Source of the DNA: Bacillota bacterium
GTDB taxonomy: Bacteria > Bacillota > UBA4882 > UBA8346
Length of the DNA: 64,000 nt
Direction of reading: 5' to 3'
Assembly (NCBI GenBank): GCA_023435225.1
Contig: JAEYRX010000080.1
Location: 51,348-115,347 of the forward strand
Below, piece after piece: positions 49,743-59,643 of the stretch. The translations under genes and the position numbers were made by a program. How positions within the stretch are numbered: position 1 is the first letter of the stretch; every line of letters begins with the position of its first letter. The notes under the pieces were generated by a model. That model worked only from the letters and a program-made list of their open reading frames with translations, did no database searches and was not told where the DNA came from.

Positions 49743-51488
49743 ATGAAAATATTACTTACTACTTTAAATGCTAAATATGTCCATACTTCACTGGCGCTCT
49801 GGTATCTTTACCAGTTTTGCCGGACAGATTTTCCGGAGTTGAAATTTACCGAATATAATATTAATCAAGAATTATCATGGGTTTGTGGTGAGATTTATCT
49901 GGAAGAGGCGGATGTTGTAGCATTTTCATGTAATATATGGAATATTGAGCAAATACTAATTATTAGTAAACGTTTGAAGGTCTTGCGCCCTGAAACGGTG
50001 ATTATTTTGGGTGGGACCGAGGTATCCGCCGAGCCGGAGAAGATATTAACTGAAAATCCGGAGATTGATTTCATCATCGTTGGAGAAGGGGAAGTTACTT
50101 TTAAAGAATGGTTGGGCGAATTTAAAAAGGATTCTCCGGATTGGAGCAGGATTGACGGTTTAGTTTATCGTAATGATATGAGGGTTGTCGTTAATAATCC
50201 CCGTTCTTCCATGAAAGATTTAACTTTATTACCGTTTCCTTATCCGGAAGACCTGACTCCTTTTAGACAAAAATTAGTTTATTATGAAGCTTCGAGAGGC
50301 TGTCCTTATTCTTGCCAATATTGCCTCTCAGCCAATGAACATGGAGTAAGGTTTTTCCCCTTGGAACAAGTAAAAAGGGATTTACTACGGTTTATTGAGG
50401 CGGAGGTTCTCCAGGTCAAATTTGTCGACCGTTCCTTTAATTGCAACCCTGGTTTTGCTAAAGAGATTTGGCGGTTTTTGCTGGCCCATCCCGGAAAGAC
50501 TAATTTTCATTTTGAGATTGTCGGTGACTTGATCGATGATGAATCAGTTGAAATCTTGGCTCAAGCTCCTACCGGGATGTTCCAGTTTGAAATTGGGGTC
50601 CAGAGTACCCATCCGGAAACATTAAAATTGATCCAGAGGAAAATGAATTTTGCTAAACTGGGCGAGCAGGTAAAGAAAGTCCGCCGATCCAGCCGGGTTT
50701 TTATCCATTTGGATCTGATCGCCGGATTACCAGGCGAGGATTACCAGACATTTGCCAAAAGTTTTAACGATAATCTGTTGCTGAAACCGAACCGGTTGCA
50801 ACTGGGTTTTTTAAAACTACTAAAAGGTTCCGGTTTGCGTAATAAAGCAGCTGAATATGGATATATTTTTACCAAGGAACCTCCCTATGAAGTATTATCT
50901 AACAATTGGATCTCCTATGAGGGACTTTTAAAACTCAAGACTATCGAAGATTTACTGGAACGTTATTATAATTCAGGCCGTTTTGAATTATCTTTTCAAT
51001 ATTTAATACCACAGTTTCCCACCGCTTTTCAATTATTCGAAGGATATGCCGGTTGGTGGAAAAAACATGGTTTTGATCAGATCTCCCATAAAGTTAAAGA
51101 CCTTTATGGCTATTTGCTTCAATATTATCAGGCGTTAGGGAAAGATCCCTTGGTATTAAGGAATTTGCTAAAATATGATCTATTAAAGAATGAACGTCTA
51201 GTCGAGCTGCCGGAATGGGCTGGAGTATCTAACCCAGAGTTGCATAACCGGGGCTACCGTTTTTGGCAGAACCCGGATCACCGTAATCAATTTATTCCGG
51301 AATTAGCTGAAATGCCTATTCGTGATATTCAACGGAGAGTGAAATTTGAGGAGTTTGATTGTGATCCGGAGGAGGTTGCCGCCACGCCGCTTGAGGAACC
51401 TATACTACACAAAAAAATAATCCTATTTGTTTATAAAGGAAATGAGGTTAAAAGTTATCATATCGACCGGGAGGAGTTTTTTGGATGA
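49743..51488 (+). CDS. B12-binding radical SAM protein with DUF4080
   Basis: 581 residues. A B12-binding-like Rossmann domain (about residues 1-130, VIILGGTEVSAEPEKIL) precedes a radical SAM core whose iron-sulfur motif is SRGCPYSCQYCLSA near residue 190 and whose barrel reads on to about 400. The C-terminal third matches DUF4080. Such enzymes modify RNA, lipids or small molecules using SAM and cobalamin; the substrate is not known. It overlaps the next gene by four bases. Confidence 0.9.
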   Translation: MKILLTTLNAKYVHTSLALWYLYQFCRTDFPELKFTEYNINQELSWVCGEIYLEEADVVAFSCNIWNIEQILIISKRLKVLRPETVIILGGTEVSAEPEKILTENPEIDFIIVGEGEVTFKEWLGEFKKDSPDWSRIDGLVYRNDMRVVVNNPRSSMKDLTLLPFPYPEDLTPFRQKLVYYEASRGCPYSCQYCLSANEHGVRFFPLEQVKRDLLRFIEAEVLQVKFVDRSFNCNPGFAKEIWRFLLAHPGKTNFHFEIVGDLIDDESVEILAQAPTGMFQFEIGVQSTHPETLKLIQRKMNFAKLGEQVKKVRRSSRVFIHLDLIAGLPGEDYQTFAKSFNDNLLLKPNRLQLGFLKLLKGSGLRNKAAEYGYIFTKEPPYEVLSNNWISYEGLLKLKTIEDLLERYYNSGRFELSFQYLIPQFPTAFQLFEGYAGWWKKHGFDQISHKVKDLYGYLLQYYQALGKDPLVLRNLLKYDLLKNERLVELPEWAGVSNPELHNRGYRFWQNPDHRNQFIPELAEMPIRDIQRRVKFEEFDCDPEEVAATPLEEPILHKKIILFVYKGNEVKSYHIDREEFFG

Positions 51489-51754
51489 ATAAAATTGCTG
51501 TAGCTGTATTATTGATTGCTTTTGGTATTCTATTGCTTTTAAAAAACAGTAATATGTTGCCGGTTAACTTTTGTAGTTTCTATTTGGAGCTGGCCGCCAA
51601 TTATTGGCCGGTTTTAATTGTTCTCTTCGGTGCTAATCTGCTGATTAAGGATAAGTATTGGGAATGGTCCCGGGTTATTATCTGGGTAATAATATTATTG
51701 GTTGGTTTTTGGCTGTTTTGTACTTTAAGTGGGCAAAATAATTGGGTAATCTAA
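51485..51754 (+). CDS. Small LiaF-TM-like membrane protein
   Basis: 89 residues with three or four membrane helices; the pattern NYWPVLIVLFGANLLI is typical of the LiaI/LiaF-TM (DUF5668-like) membrane region often used in envelope-stress proteins. No soluble domain is attached. It starts within the radical SAM stop (ATGA overlap), so the two genes are translationally coupled. Confidence 0.8.
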   Translation: MNKIAVAVLLIAFGILLLLKNSNMLPVNFCSFYLELAANYWPVLIVLFGANLLIKDKYWEWSRVIIWVIILLVGFWLFCTLSGQNNWVI

Positions 51755-51779
51755 AAGTTGCTATTTATTTCTGTATATA

Positions 51780-51865
51780 GTCAAATGTCAAAAGTCGAAA
51801 GTCAAAAGTTAAAATCTTCGTTTTCTTTATACTTTAGACTTCTGACTTTGGACTTCAGACTTTAA
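51780..51865. repeat. Intergenic inverted repeat
   Basis: 'caaaagtcgaaagtcaaaagtt' faces 'agacttctgactttggacttcagactttaa', making an imperfect hairpin. Repeated word structure of the same kind as the other inter-gene palindromes. Confidence 0.5.
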
Positions 51866-51902
51866 ACAAAGTTAAGTTACAATAATAAAGGGAGGGGTTT
51901 CA

Positions 51903-52820
51903 ATGGATTGGTTGTTAAATCTCATATACCTCGGTTGGGTAATCTTTGGTATCTGGTGGCTGGTTTGGTTGGGATTGGCTTTAGCGACTAAGGCGAAGAC
52001 TATATCTTGGTTTTTAGTAGTCTCCGGGCTAATTTGGGTGGGGATTCAAAACATTTTTCTCTATTACAATTCTTACATGTTGGGACTCTTATGGTTTATC
52101 TTGCCTCTTTTATTTCTGCCGGGTATGTTACGGATTGTTACCGAATATGAGCGTGGTGTTTTGTTCAGGTTTGGGCGACAGGTAGGAGTATTAAAGCCCG
52201 GTGTTAACCTGGTCTTTCCGATGGGGATTGATTTTGTAAGGATTATCGACTTACGGACTTTTACCATTGATGTTCCGAAGCAAGAGGTCATCACCAGGGA
52301 TAATGTAACCATTATGGTGGATGCCGTTGTTTATTTCAACGTTTTTGATCCGGTCTCGTCAGTAATTAAAGTAGCCGATCATGTAAGAAGTACTTCTTTG
52401 TTGGCCCAGACTATTCTTCGTTCAGTTCTTGGCCAACATGAACTGGATGAGATGTTGGCTAAACGGACCGAGTTGAATGATATATTAAAAACTCTATTGG
52501 ATGACGCGACTGATCCTTGGGGTGTCAAAGTAACTGGTGTAGAGGTTAAAGCGATCGAGTTAGCTGAAACGATGAAGAGGGCTATTGCCAGACAGGCGGA
52601 GGCGGAAAGGGAACGACGGGCTAAAATCATTTCCGCCGATGGTGAATTGCAGGCTTCGGAGAAGTTGGCGGAAGCAGCCAGGGTGCTCCAAGAACAGCCG
52701 GCATCAATTCAACTACGCTATCTGCAAACTTTAACCGAGATTTCGGTGGAGCAAAACTCGACAATTCTTTTCCCGATACCGATTGAATTGTTTAAGTATT
52801 TCATGGGAGAGAAGAAGTAA
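51903..52820 (+). CDS. Slipin (SPFH/stomatin-type) membrane protein
   Basis: 305 residues. Two or three N-terminal membrane helices are followed by a Band-7/SPFH domain (RIVTEYERGVLFRFGRQVGVLKPG, DLRTFTIDVPKQEVITRDNVTIMVDAVVYF) and a coiled-coil stretch ending in the TILFPIPIEL motif of slipins. Slipins scaffold membrane microdomains; in many genomes a slipin gene travels with rtcB/Ro60 RNA-repair genes, though here it is 7 kb away from rtcB. gggagg site before the ATG. Confidence 0.92.
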   Translation: MDWLLNLIYLGWVIFGIWWLVWLGLALATKAKTISWFLVVSGLIWVGIQNIFLYYNSYMLGLLWFILPLLFLPGMLRIVTEYERGVLFRFGRQVGVLKPGVNLVFPMGIDFVRIIDLRTFTIDVPKQEVITRDNVTIMVDAVVYFNVFDPVSSVIKVADHVRSTSLLAQTILRSVLGQHELDEMLAKRTELNDILKTLLDDATDPWGVKVTGVEVKAIELAETMKRAIARQAEAERERRAKIISADGELQASEKLAEAARVLQEQPASIQLRYLQTLTEISVEQNSTILFPIPIELFKYFMGEKK

Positions 52821-52875
52821 AATTGAAAATTGAGAATGGAGAATTGAGAATAAAAACACCTAAGTTGGTGGTCCG

Positions 52876-53265
52876 ATGAAACTAGTTAGATTTATGTATC
52901 AAGACAATATCAGTTATGGAATTTTGGAGGCGGAGAAAGTACGGGTAATAGCCGGTGATATCTTTGGTGAATGGGAAAAACTGATAAAGAATTTTCCATT
53001 AATCAAGTTAAGTTATTAGCGCCGGTTGAACGGTAAGGTCATACAGGATGGGAATACTAAGGATTTGATTTTTGATGTGCCATATTTGATTAGTTATTGT
53101 TCCCAAAATATGACTTTATTGCCGGGGACGGTTATAATGACCGGGACACCGGAAGGGGTCGGGTATAATCGGCAGCCGCCGGTATTTCTTAAGGCCGGGG
53201 ATGTTATTGAAGTAGAGGTTGAGGGGATCGGGGTTTTGAGGAATAAGGTGGGGATGGAAGAGTAG
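52876..53265 (+). pseudogene. FAH-family hydrolase with an internal deletion
   Basis: The N-terminal part (MKLVRFMYQDNISYGILE, ending near VKLLAPVE) and the C-terminal part (LNGKVIQDGNTKDLIFDVP, then VIMTGTPEGVGY and VIEVEVEGIGVLRN) are those of a fumarylacetoacetate-hydrolase-family isomerase/hydrolase, but about 120 middle residues with the metal site are missing and the reading frame breaks near 53010. A dead gene; the rest of the family is usually about 250-280 residues. Confidence 0.8.
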
Positions 53266-53399
53266 GAAATATTTTAGGGATGGACTCGGTTCCATTCCTT
53301 TAAATTTGTTTATTAGGCTTATATAGAGGCAGTTATTTTATCATACAACTTTCGATTTTAATTTTCGCTCTGTTATCAGTAATGGTTGAACCACGAATT

Positions 53400-53465
53400 C
53401 CATTAACTAAGTGGCTCTGTAGCATATATAAAATAGCCACAGAGGCACTGAGACACAGAGAAAAG
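53400..53465. repeat. Dispersed 'cacagaggcac' word repeat
   Basis: 'agccacagaggcactgagacacagag'. The same words occur at 16605-16630, 17545-17610, 21640-21660 and 47025-47070, partly in inverted form, as in a scattered low-complexity family. Confidence 0.5.
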
Positions 53466-53516
53466 AAATTATAAATCAAATATTTCAAATATTTTTAAAG
53501 ACATAGCTTTATTTTT

Positions 53517-55136
53517 TTACCCATCTTTAATCGTATCCCGGTATTGATTAGGAGTCATTCCGGAGCCCTTTTTAAAGATCTGGCTGAAGTATTTTTCATC
53601 TTTATATCCGACTAAAACCGAGATCTCATAAATTTTCAAATGATAATTCTTCAATAACTCCTTGGCTTTTTCGATCCTAACTTCAGTCAGATAATCCACG
53701 AAATTCTTCTGTAATACCTGTTTGAAAATGGTACTTAAGTATCCGGGTGATACAAAAACTACGTTAGCAATATTCTCCAAATTTAAATCCTCGGCATAAT
53801 GTTCTTCAATGTAGGTAACGGCTTGACTGACTATTTTCCACTGGGTCTTTTGCAGCGGATGCAATTCGATTATTTGTTTAAAACACAATAAAATCCTTTC
53901 ATGCAGTTCTTGTAAGGTTTCGATCCGAGGAAGTTCGTCCAGGATAGCCAGGTTTGGTCCGAAAAAACTATCGGTATTAATACCCCGTTCCAAACAGACA
54001 TGATAAACTGAACAGATAAGCGCGGTAATCATCTTTTGAAGGTATTCTTTTGAGTTTTTTCCGGGGATGGTCAAGTTGGCAAAAAAAGATTGCAAAGCGG
54101 ATTCCAGTTTTTCAGGGTCATTGGTTCGAATACAATGGACAATCAGATTTTCTTCTTGTACTAAATCTTGATTTTGATTAAAATTATCCTCGTTTATCTC
54201 GTGATAATTTATTATCCGGTTGTATCCCTCCCAAAAACCATGTTCAAGCGCAAATAACGCTGAGTCTAAAGCATTATGCAATTCGGTTAGATTGGCTGCC
54301 GGTTCCCCCAGACCGATTGTTATAGTGAAAGACATATTATTGGCAACTATTTGGCGTAGTTGTTCCATTCGGAGGGAGAAAATATCAGAAGTCTCCTCCT
54401 CAATATTCCATAGAATCACTATTTTATCATAAAAAAAATTGATGACTGACTTTAAAGCAGGATTTTTTTTCATAGCTGCTTCGATCTGCTGGAACAGCGA
54501 AAGCTTGTTTAATTCTAATTCTTTTAGTGAACAGGACGCCAATTTGTCTTGATGATCGATTTTTACCAGAGCTAACCCCATATTATTAGGGTTTATTCCC
54601 ATCTGATACAAGTTCCAGCGTACCAGGGCAGACTTGTTATCAAGTGGTTTGTTGGAAAATAAACTCATTAATAAATTTTCACGAAGGATTGGCAGGTTTT
54701 CTTGAAACTTTTGCAATAAAAAGTCCCATTGATCTGCCTGTTCTTCCTCGGTGGCGATTTGTTCTTTTAATTTTATTAGGACTTCTAAGATTTTATTTGG
54801 GTGGCAAGGTTTTAATAAATAATCCGAAGCTCCGAAACGGAGGGCTTGTTGACAATAGTTGAAATCATCGTAGCCGCTTAAGATAATTACCTTTAATGAT
54901 AATCCTTCTTCGGCCAGTTTCTCCAATACTTCCAAACCGTTCATAACCGGCATTCTTATATCCAGTAACATTAAGTCCGGTTTTTCCTCATTGATTATCC
55001 GGAGCGCTTCCCGACCGTTGTCAGCTAAACCGGCGACAGCAAAACCATGTTTTTCCCATGATATTGAATTCAAAATACCTTCACGTATTTCGGTTTCATC
55101 ATCCACGATTAATATCTTCAAAACTCGGTTAAACAT
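53517..55136 (-). CDS. yesN: YesN-type response regulator (AraC family)
   Basis: 539 residues. An N-terminal receiver domain (LIVDDETEIREGI, phospho-Asp in DLMLLDIRMPVMNG, LKPC for the Lys) is followed by a long linker with a helical region and a C-terminal AraC HTH (LNLENIANVVFVSPGYLSTIFKQV and LLKNYHLKIYEISVLVGYKDEKYFSQIFKK). Partner of the sensor at 55139. The pair is divergent from the sugar ABC transporter and probably switches it on when a sugar is sensed. Confidence 0.95.
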   Translation of the reverse strand: MFNRVLKILIVDDETEIREGILNSISWEKHGFAVAGLADNGREALRIINEEKPDLMLLDIRMPVMNGLEVLEKLAEEGLSLKVIILSGYDDFNYCQQALRFGASDYLLKPCHPNKILEVLIKLKEQIATEEEQADQWDFLLQKFQENLPILRENLLMSLFSNKPLDNKSALVRWNLYQMGINPNNMGLALVKIDHQDKLASCSLKELELNKLSLFQQIEAAMKKNPALKSVINFFYDKIVILWNIEEETSDIFSLRMEQLRQIVANNMSFTITIGLGEPAANLTELHNALDSALFALEHGFWEGYNRIINYHEINEDNFNQNQDLVQEENLIVHCIRTNDPEKLESALQSFFANLTIPGKNSKEYLQKMITALICSVYHVCLERGINTDSFFGPNLAILDELPRIETLQELHERILLCFKQIIELHPLQKTQWKIVSQAVTYIEEHYAEDLNLENIANVVFVSPGYLSTIFKQVLQKNFVDYLTEVRIEKAKELLKNYHLKIYEISVLVGYKDEKYFSQIFKKGSGMTPNQYRDTIKDG

Positions 55137-55138
55137 GT

Positions 55139-56926
55139 CTACTCCTTTATTACGGCAGGAATATTGATAGTTATGATGGTCCCCTTACCGGGACTACTCA
55201 CAAACGTTAATTCATGATTTGAGCTATAATATAGTTCCAATCTTTCCAGTACATTTTTAATGGCATAGCCACCGGAGACTTTGACCGGATTACTGTGATT
55301 ATTGTTATTTCGGGTTATAATATCACTGATTTTATCTTCATCCATCCCGACTCCATTATCGGTAATCTGGAAAACCATCCGTTCTTGTACCAATCTACCG
55401 GTAATTTGAAGATTTCCACCGGTTTCCAAGCTTTCGATCCCATGGATAATAGCATTTTCTACAAAAGGTTGAATAATTAGCTTTGGTATCCGTTTATCCA
55501 AAATTATTGAGTCAAAATCCAGATTATAGGTTAGTTTTCCTTTAAAACGTATTTTTTGCAATTTTAAGTATTGCTCGATCAGTTCTTGTTCCTGGGCTAC
55601 CGTTGCCAACTCATTGCCCCTATTTAAACTTAACCTGAAAATCTGCGATAAGGCTAATACCATTTCACTGATTTCCGGTACCTTGTTTCGTTCCGCTTTC
55701 CAAAAGATAGTATCCAATGTGTTATATAAAAAGTGCGGATTAATCTGGGCTTGTAATGCGTTCAGCTCTGCCTCACGTTCTTGAATTTGCAGTTTATAAA
55801 CCCGGTCGATTAAATCTTTAATATAAGAAATCATTGCATTATAGCCGTTGCCCAATTCACCGATCTCATCTTTATTGGTGAAATGAACCTGTTGGGAGAA
55901 GTCCCCTTCTTGAACTTTTTTAATGGAGTCCGATAATTGTTTTATAGGATCCGTAATCCGAGTAGTGATAAAGAGAGATAAATAAAATAATAACAGATAG
56001 GAGATAACCCCCATAACAATAATAATTAACGCTACCCATCTTATTTTCTCGGCAAACACAACCGCCGGCGTAAGAGTTACTATTTTCCAGCCGGTCTCCT
56101 TAGAAGTACTGAAAGTAAAAAGCATCTTTTGATGTTGAATATTTAGAATAGCTGAACCGGTTTGATTATTCAAGGATTTGTAGTAAGGTTCAGAGTTAAT
56201 CCGTTCTTGAATATGGGCAGGTTCGGAATTTGATACAATTGTGCCATTTTGATCTACAATAAAAATACTACCTTCGTTAGGTACGTTGGCCCGATAAATA
56301 GAGCGGATTTTTTCCTCATCAATCCAGAATAATAAAATGCCCAAATTATGATATTGATTGATATCTTTAATTATCCGGTACATCAGTATCCGGCGTCTCC
56401 GATTATCAGTCACTATCGGCGGATTATTATTAAAATATTCTATCCCGATATCACCATTTAATTTGAGAGCTTTTTGATATATGGGATTTTTTTTAAAATC
56501 GGCGAAAGGAACAATTTGATTACTGGTATAACTGGATCCGGCGCTATAAGTCAGTCCATTATAACTATACACGGAGATCATACTAATATAACTTTTTGTA
56601 GCTAAGATTCGGTCCAGGAAAATACGAAGATCATAACTCAATTCATTTTTTTTAGCCGACCTATCTTTGATTTCTTTTTGAAAAGAGCGGTCAAAAATAA
56701 TCAAGGAACTAATATTACTCAGATCGTTGAAAATATAATCAAAATTACCACTAACTTGTCTAGCCAATCCCGATTGCGTCTCAATAACTTTTCCAATTAC
56801 CTGGTTGGCGGCTAAAAAATAAGCGCAAACGCCAACTATGGAAATTGCTAGAAATAAAATTAAAGCTACTAAAATAAGGACTTTATTTTTTAGATTTAAT
56901 TGATGAATCCACCCTATGAAAGACAT
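55139..56926 (-). CDS. yesM: YesM-type sensor histidine kinase
   Basis: 595 residues. N-terminal membrane helix (about residues 13-35), an extracellular dCACHE-like sensor, second helix (about 300-322), HAMP (ITDPIKQLSDSIKKVQEGDF), then the His_kinase domain with NPHFLYNTLD near 395 and an ATPase domain with NAIIHGIE and NGVGMD. The gene for the regulator follows with a two-base gap. Signal: unknown sugar. Confidence 0.95.
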   Translation of the reverse strand: MSFIGWIHQLNLKNKVLILVALILFLAISIVGVCAYFLAANQVIGKVIETQSGLARQVSGNFDYIFNDLSNISSLIIFDRSFQKEIKDRSAKKNELSYDLRIFLDRILATKSYISMISVYSYNGLTYSAGSSYTSNQIVPFADFKKNPIYQKALKLNGDIGIEYFNNNPPIVTDNRRRRILMYRIIKDINQYHNLGILLFWIDEEKIRSIYRANVPNEGSIFIVDQNGTIVSNSEPAHIQERINSEPYYKSLNNQTGSAILNIQHQKMLFTFSTSKETGWKIVTLTPAVVFAEKIRWVALIIIVMGVISYLLLFYLSLFITTRITDPIKQLSDSIKKVQEGDFSQQVHFTNKDEIGELGNGYNAMISYIKDLIDRVYKLQIQEREAELNALQAQINPHFLYNTLDTIFWKAERNKVPEISEMVLALSQIFRLSLNRGNELATVAQEQELIEQYLKLQKIRFKGKLTYNLDFDSIILDKRIPKLIIQPFVENAIIHGIESLETGGNLQITGRLVQERMVFQITDNGVGMDEDKISDIITRNNNNHSNPVKVSGGYAIKNVLERLELYYSSNHELTFVSSPGKGTIITINIPAVIKE

Positions 56927-57277
56927 TAATATAGTACTCCCTTTGGCAAGTATCTATATAAGTTGAATTAAATTTCCCGATTAAATATTACATCTTTAAA
57001 GCCAGATAGGAAGCATAGGCGAGCAGTAAGCGGAGCTTACGACCAGCCCGTTAATAGGAAATTGATGAATTTAATTCAACTTATTATCTAGCCACATCTG
57101 GGCTGCTCACTATATATTGTATCGGAAATTTTAATTAAAGAAATTATAAAATTCCCTTAAGACATGAAAAATTTGAACCATTTATGAAATTAGTCACCTT
57201 TCAATTAAGTAAATTATATGTAACAATAGTCTTAAGAACGGCCGTTTAAAATTGAATTCCGAAATAAAAGGGGGAGA
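56927..57277. repeat. Control region with family A/B repeats
   Basis: Contains family A hairpin 1 (TTGAATTAAATTTCC / GAATTTAATTCAAC, about 56962-57085, with inner 'taagcggagcttacgacc') and a half copy of family B ('gccacatctgggctgctcactatatattgtatc', about 57093-57125). Promoters of yesMN and of the transporter must lie here; I cannot fix them. The gggggag site precedes the transporter gene. Confidence 0.6.
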
Positions 57278-57280
57278 ATG

Positions 57281-58558
57281 ATGAAACGTTTTTTGGTAAT
57301 ATCATTGGTTTTAGCGCTTATTTTCACTATGTTTATTACTAGTACAATTGCCGGACCCAAAAAGATAATTTTACGGATGGGTGATAATCAACCTGATCGC
57401 CAAAATACTTGGGGTGCGGTTATCGAAAAAATTAATGCCGAATTTATGAAGAAATATCCCAACGTAGAGATTGTTACCGAAAGTTACCAAGACCAACCTT
57501 GGCAACAAAAAGTACAGATCTATGCCGCTTCCAACAAACTTCCCGATGTTTTTAAATATTGGTCTTTCCCGGCTATGACCGGCGCCTTGGCCAATAACGG
57601 GTATTTATTGCCGTTGCCGGAGAAGGAATTTGCCAAGCTGGGCTTTATTCCCGGAACTTTTGAACCTAACCGTTACAATGGAAAACTTTACGGTTTACCG
57701 ACTACGGTAGACTTTTGGGTTATTTATTACAATAAGGCGCTTTTTGAAAAATGCAATGTCAAAGTACCTACTACTATTGATGAGTTAATCGCCACCGCTA
57801 AAAAGTTTCAAGATAATGGAATAATACCAATGGTGACCGATGGTAAAGACGCCTGGCCGCTTAATATCACCTGGGATAATCTTATTGGAAGGACCACCGG
57901 TGATTTTACTTTGATTCAAAAGGCATTGGCCCGAAAGATTAAATTTACCGATCCGGTTTTTCTCCCGGGCACAAAACTCTTTAAACAAATGGTTGATAGC
58001 AAACTATTTGCCACTGATATGTTAACTTTGGATTATGGCGCTTCCCGCAACTTATTCGGGCAGGAGAAGGCTGCTATGTACCTGATGGGTTCCTGGGAAT
58101 CCGGTCTTTCTACGGATGCCTCTTTCAGTGATTCATTCCACAAAAATATCGGCGTTATGAAATTCCCGGCTGGCGCCAAAGGTTCAGTCGACGATTTGAT
58201 GGCTTGGGGCGGCGGCAATTATGTGGTCAGCGCCAAAACCAAATATAAAAAATTATGTATCGAATATTTGAAAACTTATTTCACCCTTTATCCCAAGCTA
58301 GCCTGGGAAGGAAAAGTCAATATTCCGGCTTTAAAAGTAGAAACCAGCCCTAAAGATAATCAACTTTCCAAGGATCTGATCGGTATTTTGAATGCAGCGA
58401 AGAATACCAGCGGTACTCCGTCATTGGATCAATCCACGGCTGAGTTTAAAACTAATGTCCAACTATATATTCAAGAGTTGGCCTCCGGTATAAAAACTCC
58501 GGAACAATTTTTAGCCGCAATGGATGCCGAAGCTGAAAAGGCTTCTAAGAGCAAATAA
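57281..58558 (+). CDS. Sugar ABC transporter solute-binding protein
   Basis: About 425 residues. Signal peptide (KRFLVISLVLALIFTMFITSTIA-GPKK) without a lipobox cysteine, so the mature protein is probably free in a periplasm. The family-1 fold is clear (LRMGDNQPDRQNTWGAVIEKI, KLPDVFKYWSFPA, YGLPTTVDFWVIYYNKALFE, FGQEKAAMYLMGSWE). It binds a sugar, probably a beta-glucoside given the GH1 gene in the operon. ATG 57281 after gggggag; the first base triplet ATG 57278 is also possible. Confidence 0.92.
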   Translation: MKRFLVISLVLALIFTMFITSTIAGPKKIILRMGDNQPDRQNTWGAVIEKINAEFMKKYPNVEIVTESYQDQPWQQKVQIYAASNKLPDVFKYWSFPAMTGALANNGYLLPLPEKEFAKLGFIPGTFEPNRYNGKLYGLPTTVDFWVIYYNKALFEKCNVKVPTTIDELIATAKKFQDNGIIPMVTDGKDAWPLNITWDNLIGRTTGDFTLIQKALARKIKFTDPVFLPGTKLFKQMVDSKLFATDMLTLDYGASRNLFGQEKAAMYLMGSWESGLSTDASFSDSFHKNIGVMKFPAGAKGSVDDLMAWGGGNYVVSAKTKYKKLCIEYLKTYFTLYPKLAWEGKVNIPALKVETSPKDNQLSKDLIGILNAAKNTSGTPSLDQSTAEFKTNVQLYIQELASGIKTPEQFLAAMDAEAEKASKSK

Positions 58559-58570
58559 AATTTAACCGAT

Positions 58571-58606
58571 AAAACGGGCAGAAACAAAACTTTCTGCCCG
58601 TTTTTG
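58571..58606 (+). terminator. Terminator between binding protein and permeases
   Basis: Fourteen-base perfect stem AAAACGGGCAGAAA / TTTCTGCCCGTTTT with a T run behind. It probably lowers expression of the permease genes relative to the binding protein. Confidence 0.85.
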
Positions 58607-58621
58607 AAAACATGGATATCT

Positions 58622-58723
58622 AAGGAAGCGCTGATTAATTGAATAAGTGACGATTTTGCGCTTCGCAAAATGCCCAATGTCGCATATTTACTCGCACAAA
58701 ATCGGATTAATCAGCGCTTCCCT
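58622..58723. repeat. MITE-like palindromic element, copy 3
   Basis: Third copy of the 100-bp element (see 18433-18531, 27446-27545) with 16-bp terminal inverted repeats. It lies between the binding protein and the first permease, inside an operon, so it may act as a processing or attenuation hairpin here. Confidence 0.92.
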
Positions 58724-58747
58724 AAAAAAGTTTAGTGAGTGGTGAAG

Positions 58748-59632
58748 ATGAACAATTTTTTTTCAAATAAGCGTGATATTTTTTTAATGGTTCTGCCTGG
58801 TATAGCTATTTTACTTTTTGCAATGATCCTGCCAATTTTCTTTAGTGTTTACTACGGCATGACTGATTGGACCGGTATTGGGAAAATGCATTTTATCGGC
58901 GCCGATAATTTTAAAGAAATACTTATGAAAGATCCTACTTTCTGGCGGTCATTGTTCAATGCTTTGATTCTTACTATTGTTACCCTATTCATACAAAATC
59001 CTATTGCTCTGATAGTTTGTATTATGCTGCTGGCTTGTAAGAAAGGGGAACGTTTTTTCCGGACGGTATATTTTATCCCGGCGATCATATCGGTGGTTGT
59101 TACGACCAGACTGTGGATATCGGTTTTCAGTCCTAATTATGGTCTTTTGAATAAGTTTCTTTCTCTAATCGGTTTGGGTTCCCTAGGAACGGATTGGCTC
59201 AGTAATATTCATACGGCGTTAGGTTCGGTAATTTTCATTGTTATCTGGCAAGGTTTTGGATGGGCCGTTCTTTTCTATTATGCCGGTTTGGCCGGCATCC
59301 CCAAAGAACTACAAGAAGCCGCTAAAATTGATGGAGCGAGTGGGGTAAAGCTATATACTAAAGTAGTCATTCCGTTAATGATGCCGGTAATTAAATCAAT
59401 TGCCGTAATTGGTCTGATCTCTTGTTTAAAACAGATGGAGACAGTTTATTTATCAACCGGCGGCGGGCCGGGTTCGTTAACCCAGTTTTTAGCGAATTAC
59501 TTATATATTAAAGCCTTTGTCTCCGGTCAATATGGTTATGGAAACGCTCTTTCCGTATTATTTGTGATTATCTGCGTATTAGGAACTTATCTTTTGGACC
59601 GTTTTACCCGGACTGATGTTGGCGAGTATTAA
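58748..59632 (+). CDS. Sugar ABC permease (MalF/UgpA type)
   Basis: About 294 residues, six membrane helices. The EAA loop is GIPKELQEAAKIDGASGVKLYTKVVIPLM near residue 195. Together with the second permease it forms the channel for the solute brought by the binding protein; the ATPase is not in this operon and is probably shared. Start ATG 58748; a GTG nine bases upstream is possible. Confidence 0.95.
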   Translation: MNNFFSNKRDIFLMVLPGIAILLFAMILPIFFSVYYGMTDWTGIGKMHFIGADNFKEILMKDPTFWRSLFNALILTIVTLFIQNPIALIVCIMLLACKKGERFFRTVYFIPAIISVVVTTRLWISVFSPNYGLLNKFLSLIGLGSLGTDWLSNIHTALGSVIFIVIWQGFGWAVLFYYAGLAGIPKELQEAAKIDGASGVKLYTKVVIPLMMPVIKSIAVIGLISCLKQMETVYLSTGGGPGSLTQFLANYLYIKAFVSGQYGYGNALSVLFVIICVLGTYLLDRFTRTDVGEY

Positions 59633-59643
59633 GGAGGTTGGAG

